From Saksenaea vasiformis B4078 (Eukaryota; Mucoromycota; Mucoromycetes; Mucorales; Saksenaeaceae): a DNA stretch of 24,422 nucleotides. Shown piece by piece: positions 9,338 to 20,689 of this stretch (its first letter is position 1; each line of letters starts with the position of its first letter). The stretch is from positions 1 to 24,422 of the forward strand of contig JNDT01001332.1 of NCBI GenBank assembly GCA_000697055.1, in the 5' to 3' direction. The notes beneath the pieces are model-generated. The model was not told the DNA's origin. It saw only the letters and a program-made list of their open reading frames with translations, and made no database searches. The position numbers were made by a program, and so were the translations under genes.

Positions 9338-10463
9338 TTATTTTTGTGCCTGTGCCTCTGCCTGTGCCTGTGCCTTCTGCTTAAGTTCCTCCAAAGCATT
9401 ATAAAGAATACATGCAATTTTGATTCTAGCTTCTTTCTCCTCTAATTTCCCTTCCTTCCATGCATCTACAATATCCTGCAAATCGATCGGGTCGCCAAAA
9501 ACAACGGTGATGGGTTGGAATAAACGTACAAATGGCCCATGTAGAGGCCGGACGTGTTGCATGCCTGCCGCAAGAAATTTTAGATATTACTTCCTACCAA
9601 TCCTTGTTTCCTTACCTTCATGCCACATGGGTATCACTAGGGGACAGCGCTCGGCTTCCATGATGATGCGACTCACTCCCCATTTGAAGCGGATCATCGG
9701 TGCAGACTGATTAACCCGCCCCTCCGGATAGATATGGATCCAACCATTACGGTTGCAATGATTAATAGCATAGTCTACCGCAGGCTGGTAGATTCCCAAT
9801 CCACGAATTGTTGGAATTGTTTGTCCCCACGCGAAGAAGATAGCTTTGGGTCTGCCACCCGCCATTTGAGCGATATTGAACGTCTAACAGGAAGAAAAAA
9901 ACATACCTTGTTGTAAAGCAGATATCTGCAGCCCCCATAACCCAACGCATTTTGTTAATGGAGCACAGTACACGTGTAGGCAACAAGCCCCACAGTAAAG
10001 GGTCATCCCACACAGACAAGTGGTTTGAAACTGCAAGTGATAGTTCCCGTTTCTCGATTTCAGCTGAATGCTATTCCTTACTCAGTTCTATCTTACATGT
10101 GATAAGACCTCGTTCACGATCATGTTCGACGATATCTACGAAACGGTCGAGTCCAGATACTTGAGTATCGGCCAAATACCGCAAAAAGAATTTGGCAAAC
10201 AGCCCAACGCCGCCTACAACAGCTGTTCTACCAACGTTCCACAGCATTCCAGATTCTGGGTAGGGTGCAACGTATTGCTTAGCAATGCATGGTGAAATGG
10301 TTGACCATTCGAAAAGTGGGACATCTTTTTCAGCCAGACCATTTTTAGTCTTCTGGCGTGGCTGTAGCGGTACATTATAATAATAAATCCCTACGACTGC
10401 CGTTGCGCTACCCCATGCCGCAGCCCGTCTCAGAGCTCGAAAAGTTCGCATGTTGGCCACCAA
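9338..10463 (-). CDS. TAZ1: Tafazzin-like cardiolipin transacylase
   Basis: Exons 10463-10097, 10030-9907, 9851-9616 and 9564-9338 join across introns of 66, 55 and 51 nt to give 317 residues. Tafazzin remodels the acyl chains of mitochondrial cardiolipin at membranes facing the intermembrane space. A hydrophobic anchor lies near residues 14-30. The acyltransferase HX4D motif is SNHLSVWDDP (His126, Asp131). It is followed by RWVMGAADICFTT, WGQTIPTIRGLGIYQ, the substrate-binding IYPEGRVNQ block (Tyr where many have Phe), and PMWHEGMQHVRP, all in tafazzin order. The third exon begins at 9851, not at the closer AG, because only this join restores the family spacing. Met5 (10451) is an alternative start. 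The tail is an Ala-Gln run encoded by a hexanucleotide repeat. Confidence 0.93.
9345..9374. repeat. Hexanucleotide repeat in the tafazzin C-terminus
   Basis: Five tandem units of TGTGCC (one TCTGCC) on the + strand. Read on the coding strand they give alternating Ala and Gln/Glu near the end of the protein. Confidence 0.85.
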
Positions 10464-12138
10464 AGCATGGTCGAAAGCATCTCTTCACAGGTTGAAACAC
10501 TCGGCCTTGTGGTTCCGCAGGCAACAAGCCACACCTCTCCTCGGTCCCTAGATTTTTTTTAGTCACCCAATATCCCTTTCTCTGACGCCCAACCCACTTC
10601 ACGGCATGTATGACGTATTTTTGTTTAATTTCTTGCTATGCTTGATTATTGTACTAATTGGTACAAAAAAGACGAGGAGATGTAGTAATAGGAAATGTCT
10701 GGCATGTCTGTGCGTTTTCTTATGGACAACAATCCCTTCGTAAAATTCCTTCTTGCAGATACCGATTGCTTCCTTTAATAGTTGGTTTTGTTTATATGAC
10801 AGGCAGGAGCGTCTTCAGTAACATGCCGCACGATGAGTAAAAAAACCGTCGCTGAGGATAGATGGGTCAAAAATTCCCGATCCGATTTTTCCTGAGGATG
10901 ATATGTCAAGCATGAGAGAGGTTTACGGCTTCAGCGTCATATTAGCCTGTTCGGCCTTTCCGTTCGTATGCCCCAACTTTCATGTTGTATATTTTGTGGC
11001 ATACCTGTGATACAAACATTATTATTGCCAGTGCTGCGTTCTCAATCATTGCTACAGCTATTACAGTGCTTCAATATTCGGCCGCTCGTTTGGATCAATA
11101 TAAATAAACTACATCTGATCATGCAGTTAAACAGATTATAGCTCTAGTAAAGACATTTATGTGATGATACAAAGAGGTCCGATTTTGCGCTTCATGTCTT
11201 AATTACAAGCTGTTTGACCTAGTATACGATATGATAAACCTTATCCATAGTTGTCATCGAATCATTGCTTCCCTTTAGCATACTTTTGTATTGCTGTGTA
11301 GCGAAGGAAAGTAAATACCATAAACAATGATGCAGGTTTGTTGTGGTTGTGTGCGACATAGAATCCTCCTCGCATCGGTTGCCATAAACGGTTGGACGAA
11401 TAGAGCACATAGATGGAACTGCAGTCCCACGGAAATTTCCATGAACTGCTTTCACGTCATCGTATGTTGCGGTCGGATAACGAGAAATGGTAGCATAACA
11501 CGGGATAGAGTACACATGATGGATGTTTATTTGAATTGGAACATATAGGAAAACGGCTGGCACTATCTCCTTCACTGAGCGTCTTACCAAACTATTTTAC
11601 TCTATCAAATATTATGCAAGCTAACCGATTTACTCTTACAAAATGCAATTTAAAGTATTTCTGCACGTTAAACGGATGTAAACGAAAATATTGGATTTTG
11701 AGCACACATTTACGTCATCCAAATATTACTTCGCGTCGACATCGACCCAATCCTGCGATGAGGAGTAGTGGATCTTTGCGCAGAGAAGCACATACGTCTA
11801 CTTTTGGATCAAAGGTGTATTGCGCTATCCATTGTAATAGGTTCCTCAGCGCGCCAATTGGAGCGCGTAAAATGGCACTATCTGAAGGGACGCATGAATT
11901 CATCTTTGTTTCTTTGTCTCTATTCATTTTACATCCCTGGTATGTACTTTTAATGGAATACGCATCCAGGATCACTCATGCCTTGTGATGTATTTGTTTA
12001 GTCTGTATGACCTCTGTCCGGAACCATTTCGGTTGTGGTGGCGTCTTTACCCATCACTTAAGTAAGTAAAATAAATGTTGTCGCGCTCAACATCACTCTC
12101 CTCCCTCTCCCATCCCCACCCATCACGGTGCGGGATGC

Positions 12139-12175
12139 GGCCCCCGTAGATTTGCGGGATTACCCTTCGGGGGTT
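12139..12175. other. GC-rich overlapping hairpins
   Basis: GGCCCCCG (12139-12146) can pair with CGGGGGTT (12168-12175, including G-U pairs). CCCG (12143-12146) can instead pair with CGGG (12155-12158), and CCC-TTCG-GGG (12163-12172) forms a UUCG-capped stem. These helices exclude one another. No gene is attached. Confidence 0.4.
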
Positions 12176-15015
12176 AAGTAAACTGACATCCAAGTATTAT
12201 TCCATTTACTAACTATGACCAAATTTTTATGCTGTCTATATGAATTTCGCGTCCATTGAGGGGCCGCGTTGATGTAAGTAGTGTATGAATTTGTTGCCAT
12301 TTATGTATTAACAGACGCATATTTGATTCTTTTCTTAGCGTAAAAGTGGTTTTCTATGGGCAAAAAATTTATATAGATTAACGTAAAAATCTGTTCACTA
12401 AATAGTATTCGACGGATCAAAATGACGTATCATATGTCTCAGACCTGAAAATGGAAGAACGCCGACACTATATCACGAGAAACCTATGTATCATTTCCTC
12501 TTCTACGCACCAGCAGAAACAGCAGTATCAGCGAAATCGCAGAAAATCAGCTTTATACAACGTCTGACAAAGTTTATTACCTGATGCCTATAGAGTCTCA
12601 AAAATGAAGGACATCGATACATCCATGCATACGTCAAAGCCATTATCGATGGGCAACAGTGTTCTAGTTCGTCTAGTATTCAACCTCGGGCTAATGAGCA
12701 AGATATAAACACTAGACGATACCTCGCACTATAGCAAAGCCATAATGCAGAAAACGTAAATCGCTAGCAACTGTAATCTCAATAATCGGTAGAAGACTCA
12801 TAATGCATCATTATCACAACAGCAGTTACCCCATGAGCTTCCCCCGCTATTTTCAATCCTCAGTTATTCCAGCGTTTGTCATGCCACATCCGTGGGCCAT
12901 AGCTGTACGATCGTCTGTATGGAGTCGATCTCAATTTTCAAGTCAATAATTGCAACTTTTAGCCCATCCTCCTGAAGGCTGAATCTATTAGCGGACCTTC
13001 CGTAATCCCGCCAAGTCGTTGTGGTCAGTTTCATTGTAAAAATAATGTGAAAGGAGTGAACTATGTCGCGCCGGAAATCGGGCAATGTGATTTTAGGGAC
13101 CTTATTGATGCTGGTGTACAGTTGACGAGAAAAAACACGTGCGGTGTTTTCTCGGAGGTGTGGAAGGAGCAAACTTAGAAATGAGCTTTTGTAAACATTG
13201 TGGATATCTCCAAAAAATCGCAAATGTGTCTATCGTTCGCGATAACAACAGAGAGACAACGCGCGTTTTTTAAAATGGAAGGAACAAAGTACCGACGAGG
13301 TTGCTTATATTTTTCTGCACCATTGCCTCGACGAAAAGCCATGACCTGTAGCCTCAAGCCACCTCAAAATTGTAGAGATGACCTAGGTCTAGACCTTCCA
13401 GCACAAACAATATCTTTGTTGCATGCATGATGCATACGATGGAACCGACAAAATCTATCTATAATCAAACAACTACTAATCACTTGGCCACGCGACAGCT
13501 GCTAGGAAAGAAAGCAGCCCCTCGTTCTGATTACCACTCTCTGGAAGCTCTGGAAACACGAATAAATCATTCCCCTATTATTCTGTACACATCAATACGG
13601 TTTCTTTGGCAATAAAACAAGGAAGCGTCCCTCAAACCCTTTCAGTGGATCTACAACGATAAATAGATATTTGCCGCGTAACCGTACACAGTTCAATATC
13701 CCTTCTTGGGACAACCATTCCAGAGAGACAGATGAAGCCGAGGAATTACCTTGTGCATAGTAGTGGGATGCAGTATTTGTCGCGCATGTGCTTAAAATGA
13801 CAAACGTTTGATAAGTACAGGAGATAATATTCCTCCGGAAATCGTGTGCGTGAGTCTAGTAATTCAATTGCATGAAAAATATATACTCCACGTACTAATC
13901 ATTCCAAGCGGATGACGTTTTAAAGAACACTTTCTATCAGCATTCGAGTCATTTATTGCGATTCTAGTATATTATGAAGTCATCACCATGTCATTTACTT
14001 ATCTGCTAATTATTATTATCAATACATATATGCCTCATTTGCTATACCAGCAGCTACAAGGACAAAAAAGTGGGAGCAGTGGAGAAAGTTAAAATAGTTG
14101 TCTTAAAATAGCACAAATATTATCAAGAAAACCAATAGCAATGTGAACACTTTATATCTGTACCCCGCAATGCATCTGGAGCAACCCACGATACATCGTC
14201 TTTTGGCAGAGTTTGCTATTCATGCATGTATTTCTTGGTTCTTCGACGCGTGTTTTTTGCTTGGTTCACGTTGCTCCTTCAAATGACGATATTAAGCTTT
14301 TAGGTTAGCTGTCTGTTGAACTTTATTCTATTTCTTGCTGTTCCTTCGACCATTCTTAGAATGGAAATAAAGATATATCCACTTTTTCGGCTGTTCTGGA
14401 TCAAATGCACTCTTATCGCGCATTTATTACAAGATAAACTGTTCAACTCAACTATCGTACTTGCATGGCAAATTACTGCGCAAATAAGTAGGGATAGGAA
14501 ATGTTCTCGATTGATATAACACGTATACATTTGGTTAGGTCGATGCACACACAGACAATGAAATGTAAAGTTCTTATTTTCTCACATGGAACTGGCTGAT
14601 GTAAAGCATCCCGAGAAAGATCAATAATACCCAACTTTTCCTGGGAGCGTGCATGATCGTCACTTACACGACGCGGTCGGGATCCTCCGGGTCTCCATCT
14701 TCTTTGTGGTCGGGACCGCATGCAGAGAAGTATTGGAAAGAAATGGGAGATGGCAAGACCGACTGAGAGGTACTAGGGAGTGGAACAAAGAGGGGGTTGG
14801 AAGTGTCTCTCTACATAACGCTCTTCATGGTTTGTGTGACGGGCTCAGCCGCGAAGCTGCTTAGTTCTGTCTTTGGAAATTTGCATGAATTTTGATTTGA
14901 CTTTTTTGACGTCGAGGGGCTCTCACGTATGGGAGTTGAAACTAAGGCATCCAGACCTCCATTCCATCTGATTTATTTTGAGAATGGGAGTACTTCTGCT
15001 CGGTATTTGGCTCCT

Positions 15016-15130
15016 CCCCTTGAATTTGGCTCGCTATAACCAACTTATTCTTTAATGAATCAAGGTGGCAACAGGAATAGTAAATTCAGGGGATCTACCC
15101 TTCCCCTCCTTTTCTTTTTGTAGAACCCCT
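15016..15130. promoter_or_regulatory. Cluster of CCCCT/AGGGG (STRE-like) motifs
   Basis: Four copies lie upstream of the secreted-peptide gene: CCCCT at 15016-15020, AGGGG at 15088-15092, CCCCT at 15103-15107 and CCCCT at 15126-15130. CCCCT is the stress response element bound by Msn2/4-type zinc-finger factors in yeast; its use in this organism is inferred. Confidence 0.4.
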
Positions 15131-15189
15131 CTACATTATTACTGTTACAGGCGGCAGCATTGACGAATAAGTTGCACCCGACTTTCAGG

Positions 15190-15197
15190 TATATAAA
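15190..15197 (+). promoter_or_regulatory. TATA box of the secreted-peptide gene
   Basis: TATATAAA sits 50 bp upstream of the ATG, the expected distance for a short 5' UTR. Confidence 0.7.
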
Positions 15198-15247
15198 GCA
15201 TTCTCATTTCGCCATTTTCCTGGTCAATCCACCACAAACAACTAAAG

Positions 15248-15538
15248 ATGAAATTCACTTCTATTCTCGCCGCTGTTGCTATCTTCGCTGTCGCCGCACA
15301 AGCTGCTCCATGGGGACCCGCCTGGCGAAAGGCTCATGGATACGATCAGGATGGCGAAATCCGCCAAGAGGCTCATCAAATTGGTAACAAAGGCGCAACC
15401 AGTGGCATTGTAAGTATTGCCTACAGCACAACAGAAACGCAGTATTGATCGACTGATGTATAGGGTAATGGCCTTCTCAGTGGTGGAATAGCCAACAACA
15501 ACCGCAAGCAGAGCTCTGTTTCCCAGACCATCCAATAA
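15248..15538 (+). CDS. Small secreted peptide, two exons
   Basis: Exons 15248-15409 and 15464-15538 join in phase 0 across a 54-nt intron (donor GTAAGT, acceptor GTATAG, branch-like GACTGAT). The product is 78 residues. Residues 1-19 form a textbook signal peptide ending ...VAAQA, with cleavage before APWGPAW. The mature peptide is about 59 residues, without cysteine. It is hydrophilic in its first half, followed by a Gly/Asn/Ser/Gln-rich tail (GNGLLSGGIANNN). A strong TATA box and the CCCCT cluster suggest a highly expressed or stress-induced gene. I do not recognise the family. A secreted signalling, wall-associated or host-interaction role is possible, but the sequence does not decide it. 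Confidence 0.8.
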
Positions 15539-15603
15539 TCATTTGTTGGAGAATCATATACACAGATTTGATAGATCCGTAGCGACAATCGCTCCTAATT
15601 TAT

Positions 15604-15609
15604 AATAAA
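15604..15609 (+). terminator. Polyadenylation signal AATAAA of the secreted-peptide gene
   Basis: AATAAA 65 nt after the stop codon, the first canonical signal downstream. Confidence 0.5.
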
Positions 15610-15720
15610 CGCTACGCTTATCTGTGAAATACGTAATACCATAAGTGTAACTAAGATAAGCACATATACAAGCTTTATGGGAGCGGTGATTCCTTGCATT
15701 TCATTCCGAAACGTCGTTAA

Positions 15721-15748
15721 AATGGTAACGCAATCGTTACGCGCCATT
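15721..15748. other. Imperfect palindrome
   Basis: AATGGTAACG (15721-15730), loop CAAT, then CGTTA (15735-15739), a four-base bulge CGCG and CCATT (15744-15748). The TATA-like sequence GTATAAAG at 15781-15788 follows on the + strand, with no open frame behind it. Confidence 0.4.
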
Positions 15749-18700
15749 TCCTCATTTTGTTCAACCTAATTTGCATAGGGGTATAAAGTGAAAAGCGTAG
15801 TATCTGCTTAAAAACAGAGAGCGTGGAGCGTGGAGTCAACACTATTAGGCAAACCCACGACTATTTAAGTTTTTTGGTCGATCGTTGCCGGGATTTATGA
15901 TTGAACCTTACTTGTTTGTACAGCCAAAAGCGAGTTTTGTGGAAATGTGCCCGCACTTTTCACCCGCCACTTACTGTGGAACTGCGTTAGTACAGATGCG
16001 AAAAAGACTTGTAGAATAAGGGGATCATCCTTTATTGTAGCGTAGGGCATCTATCTTTTGTGAGAGATCTCAATACCTAACCACAGCAGTGTGGTCAAAG
16101 CGCTTATCAATTCTAGAGCATTTTCCACGAACTTCTTGATGCCATGTGAGCATGATTAGCTAAGCTTCTAAATAACGATTGTCAACGAGACAGGCTTAAT
16201 GAAATCTGTTTTCTGAAATCGCAAGAAGAAAACAATGTCTATTAGACTGAAGGAGACAGCACGTACAAAACTTATCACGCACTTTGGTCCATCCATTGAT
16301 ATTAGAAAGCATGATAAGCATTCGATGCTGGTATTAGTACTGTCGCTACCTATTCGGAACCTCCTAAAGGGAGCACTGATTCGAACTTTTTTTGCCAACG
16401 CCTTACCCTTATTTTGCATGAACCCTTCAAGTTAAGTCTGCTATATCCCTCCTATTGAACAACGGCAGTCACCGTATTTCTGTTCTGTTATTGGCAATAA
16501 AATAATTAAATGCTCGCCTTTAGAAATGGATATGGCAGATACGCTTTTTGTATCAGTCCGTGCCTTGCAATGTCAGTTATAACAACCGATCGGAGGAAGA
16601 AGTTAAATTTCAAAATATGCGCATGATTCGTAATATTATCCTACAGTCATTGATCATAGGAGACACGTCTCATTTTTCAATATCGGTACAAGATATGTCG
16701 GCGCTTCATAAGGAGTATAAAAATTTTATTTCGCTCGCGTGCATCCGAAAATAACAGCTAACCCTCTTGCGTTAGCTATTCAGCCTCTGACGTTATAGCA
16801 ACTATACTGTCGGATAATAAATTAATAGGATAGGACAAAGGCATTGGGTTGGTAGGCAACCATGTGGTAAATAACTAGAAAGCCGTTGAAGGTTAAAATC
16901 TCCAGGGAAATTGCTGAATTCTTTTCATAAAGGCGGCCGAGGTATTGGTGTCGAATATCGCTGAATAGCCTGACAAAGATACTACAGCAGAAGACTCTAG
17001 GATGTTAGTATATCCTGCCTCTTCTCCTTCTGTATCTGTGAATACAGAATTAAAGGTACTATTGGTAACCCTTGTTCTCGTATAGAGTCCTTCAGATTCC
17101 AGAGCTGGTTTCTTTTTATCGCCTTAGCCCCAACTTAACAAATAAGGCTGCGGATAAGAATAAACGTTATTACACTGCAGAAATTCTTTTCCTAGCACAA
17201 TCAGATGAACTCCAGGAGTCAAAAATCACGTTGTGGGCACGGATTACAGGAGAGCCATCGGTATTGCTCCGGGGCGGCCATTAAATTGGCTGCATTAAAA
17301 TAGTTGCATTCCATGCGCCTCCGTTACACGATCAAGTCTTCGTAGCAGCAAGGAAATGTATCTTTTATCCTATCTATCCTCGCAAATTTTTCATGGCGTT
17401 TGTCATTTGACAAATAGTGTAATAATATATCTGTCGGGCCGCTTATTATAATGATGCAGACCTACTCTCCGATTGTGCAAAGTGGCATCAATCGTTGCGG
17501 GAACGGCTTATTTCCCATGCAAACTGTTGCCCACTTTGTATAGTGGATGGCACCTACTGCTAGTACTGCTCTTAGCAAAACATTATTTGACCCTGTTCTT
17601 GAGTGCGGTAAGCATCGCTACGATTTCTGTTGTAAGCTGCCACAGGGTCCCCGTTCAGAGCATGGAGCGTTGATTTTCTATTGCATGTTGTGTTCGCACT
17701 GTTTTCTACGGTTCCACTCTCTGGATAGTAGCAGACATGCGGTTCTTTGTAGCTAAATGCCCGCTTTCTTAAAACAGATAGTCTTACAAAGCGCAGATAT
17801 GGGAGGAATACCTTGCCCTGAGCAAGGAGTGGTGTAAAATCCGAATTTTAAGAGAGATGGGGTTTCATGCCGCCTAGCAGACCTACGAGACCTTTTCTTG
17901 GATCACGGAGCTTTTGCCGTAGCCACTAGCGAAGAATATAATCTGAGCACCTTTGTCCTATGTTTCAGGGACAGATCGCGCTCCATTTCTCGAAGTCGTA
18001 TCCTGTCCGCCACCGGCGCAACAGGCAAACTAATTTCGAAGCTATTCATGTAACGTCAGCATTGATCTGTAGAGATGATGAGCAGACAAATGGTGAATGC
18101 TTTCTAAACGTATCAGACGATGTACTTCATCTTACTGCACGAAGAGTACGTGGTGTTTTCCAAATTGACAGTAGAATTTGATTTTTCGTATTCTTCCTCT
18201 ACATGGTCACTTTTGAAGAAAAACTTTTGATCGTTTCATTACATCAGTTTAGTGATCGCAGCATGTTAGGCCTTCTGTAGTTTTCCCACGTCATGCATGG
18301 TCTTCGATTCTTTTCGATCGAAGGGATAATGTCATTGTTTTTCGTACATACTTGCTATGACGTACATTTCGGCAAAAACCAATGACCACTTGTCCTTACA
18401 TGTATACAAGAATCCCAGAAGAACAACGGTGACTATGTATCTACGAAGAGAAGCGCAACGCTTTAAACAACGCGTGTAGCTGAGCTCCAACTTTTGTGCG
18501 TCTGTTGCCAGGGACCGCTGTTACTACTTTACTATTTTCAGGTTTGCCTAAACTGTCAGGAAGGCAGAAGCCATTTTAGGCTCCCGAACGTGCCAACTAA
18601 GAAACAGAATTCCTGATTCGACTTGCAGCTCGATATTCGGCTTAGATGCCGCTTAATGCGAAAACTTCGTTTCGGCAGGAAATTCCTTTGTACGAATCAG

Positions 18701-19115
18701 TGACTGGAGATAGCCACATTTGTTATCTATTTTTGTGGTCACCGTTCACCGTGCAATCTGGTACAGCACGCTGCGAGTATCATATCTTTGTTGTCCTGTG
18801 CCGGTCAAAATTTAGCTTGGCAAAATATACTCCTTAGATATTCTCATATTCGAAGCTACAACTTCATGTATTTCAAAAAAGCAAGCTTTCCAAAATAGCC
18901 TGGTCATATGGGTTACCTAAAGTTCTAAAATATCTGATCGCATTTGGCTACTACCTCTAGTGGATACAGAAAAGGAAAAACTGTTCCAAGCAGATACCGT
19001 GTTAATATTCACAAAATGAACTGGGATTAGCGGCGCTGTTTTTTTTTTTAATTAGAGATGATGCACTGAAAACATGAACGTTCTAGAATCTATGTGGACC
19101 GGCCTTTTTTATGCT

Positions 19116-20027
19116 TTAGGGCCATTTCAATATCTCAGGGATGATCTCTTGATCCCAACCGTTGCAAGCATCGTGATGCTCTTCCCGAGTACAAAGTTCT
19201 CGTACATCAGTAGATATCCATGTATTCATGGACGTTATGGATGCACCGATGAGTTCGTTGACGTAGGCCATGACACTGGGATCACGCGGAATTCGGCCGT
19301 TACCGTTAGCAACCAAGGCTTTTTGGATAGATTCTTTAACGGTATCAGATAGCAAGCGGAACAGAAGACCGCGGCCCGGGGCCGTAGCCTCTTTTAACTG
19401 TCGTTGGATACGGCCGACGATACGTTCCTTAATCTGAGGAATGGTGTTTAATTTTTTTTCCGTTTACACGTATTTCATTGTATAAACTTACAGCATCCAA
19501 AAAGTGGCAGATCGAGGGTGGATTTCCACAGATGTAGTCCATTGCTTTACCTTCATGGAATTATCAGTACCGAGAAAGATAACAGTAACACACTCACATT
19601 CTTCAATTGTCCAGCTTTCACCAGCTGGTGGCATCTTTCTGTTGAGACGTTTTGGATTATTGCAGTCCCCCTTGAATGGATTTTCTTCAGCAAACATAAC
19701 TTGGTAGATTCCGTCTTCGAGAGGTTGTCCCGTAGCCTCGATCACGAAACGTTGCAGAGCATTTTGAAGATCGCTCTGAATGGTTTCTCGGAAGGCATCT
19801 TCGGGAGCAAGAAGCTGGAGCTGTGGAGGAACTGGCACTTCGTTGAATCCGTCTACAAGAGGGGATTCTACGTCGTCGACGGCCAGCTGAATGACAGGGG
19901 CGTAATGTTCGGCAAAAGCTTTTGCCAAGCCTCGGCGGCACAGCGGCTCGCAGGCCCAGACGCTAGTTGCGAAAAGAAGTAATGAAAAACCGAACTTTAC
20001 CATCGAGCAATGATGATGGTTATGCAA
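19116..20027 (-). CDS. Secreted cysteine-containing hypothetical protein, three exons
   Basis: Exons 20027-19598, 19550-19492 and 19433-19116 join across introns of 47 nt (donor GTGAGT) and 58 nt (donor GTAAGT), both in phase. The product is 268 residues from the first ATG. A second ATG at 20003 (Met9) starts a clean signal peptide (MVKFGFSLLLFATSVWA) with the mature chain beginning CEPLC, and is the likelier start for secretion. The mature protein has eight cysteines: CEPLC, GDC, then EECKAMDYICGNPPSIC spanning the first intron, and one each in ELC and DAC. The even number is compatible with four disulfides. No membrane helix follows the signal, and several amphipathic helical stretches are likely. 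I do not recognise a family or enzyme motif. A TATA box lies 42 bp upstream. Confidence 0.78.
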
Positions 20028-20068
20028 ATGTATGTAAGGAAGAAAGAGAGATGAGAAGGCACAAGCGG

Positions 20069-20076
20069 CTTATAAA
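20069..20076 (-). promoter_or_regulatory. TATA box of the secreted cysteine-protein gene
   Basis: TTTATAAG on the - strand, 42 bp before the ATG at 20027 and 66 bp before the one at 20003. A start site about 30 nt downstream leaves only about a dozen nucleotides before the first ATG, which favours the second. Confidence 0.5.
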
Positions 20077-20369
20077 CCGAAAGCCGTTAGCGTTACATTG
20101 GCCATTGAAAAAAAAAATAGGTTTAAAAAAAGCAATTTCCGAAAAAAATGCTAAAAATGGAAGAAAAATCAGTAACCGGACCTTACGTGCACACTGCAGC
20201 CATACTTCGCTTTTCTGAGTTGCCAGGAATCGTCTATAACCATGTATACCTCGAAAAGTTTATTCTGGATGTGTGTTTCTTTGATATCCTCCGTAATCTG
20301 TGCAACACCGGCTAGTTGTCGCCGTAAGCCATGGTGACAGCTTTCCTTTCATGGCATGCCCCCACTACC

Positions 20370-20384
20370 AAAAAAAAAAAAAAA
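20370..20384 (+). repeat. Poly-A tract (15 nt)
   Basis: A run of 15 A on the + strand in the 850-bp gap between the secreted protein and the Fanzor. Apart from this tract and the structured stretch next to the Fanzor stop, I see nothing in the gap (20077-20879). Confidence 0.8.
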
Positions 20385-20689
20385 TTGATTGTCACCCTCA
20401 GGCAAAAGAGGCTGGTGGTTACGACAGTATATTACTGAAGGAAAATATGCTAGCAAAGTGCGTGTATTGATATGTCTATATTTTGGCTGGCTTGTAAAGA
20501 GCGTCTATGTTCTTTCTCGTAGCTTGCGCCTTGGGCAGTTGTTAAAGTGTGGTATTTACAAGTAATGTCAAACAGGTGTACAACCTAAAGGCTCTCAATC
20601 TGTTTATATTCGGTGTATCTGAACCCTAGGTCTCATCTGTGTATCCAAAAAAGTCAGAAAACTGTAATACTGTGTTTGATTTTCTTACT

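Larger units (their letters stand above)
10464..15247. other. Gene-poor region, 4.8 kb
   Basis: No gene could be supported. The longest frames are 123 codons at 11219-11590 (-), 150 codons at 11536-11988 (+) and 114 codons at 12879-13223 (-). None has a domain, a convincing intron or a clear promoter. No tRNA, rRNA or terminal repeat was recognised. A GC-rich hairpin cluster lies at 12139-12175, and the promoter of the secreted-peptide gene occupies the right end. Confidence 0.5.
15539..19115. other. Gene-poor region, 3.6 kb
   Basis: No gene could be supported; open frames are at most about 83 codons and lack domains or introns. The left part contains the 3' end of the secreted-peptide gene and an inverted repeat followed by a TATA-like box at 15721-15788. 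Nothing else was recognised. Confidence 0.5.

Noticed and set aside
9762..9905. Continuation of tafazzin exon 2 through the intron, and the closer acceptor TTAG
   Set aside because: Reading through breaks the family alignment after ICFTT, and the closer acceptor gives the wrong phase; the AG at 9853-9852 restores both.
11219..11988. Overlapping frames of 123 codons (-) and 150 codons (+)
   Set aside because: No recognisable domain, unusual composition, no convincing introns or promoters; could be remnants but not supportable as genes.
12879..13223. 114-codon - strand frame
   Set aside because: No family resemblance and no splice partner; codon content looks random.
12800..15000. Possible CRISPR-like or tandem repeats
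   Set aside because: No regularly spaced repeats were found on reading; short A/T similarities only.
16375..16395. GATTCGAAC followed by a T run, resembling a tRNA B box and terminator
   Set aside because: No A box, no acceptor or T stem around it.
19518..19982. 154-codon + strand frame
   Set aside because: Fully antisense to the first exons of the secreted cysteine-protein gene, which has a signal peptide, introns and TATA box.
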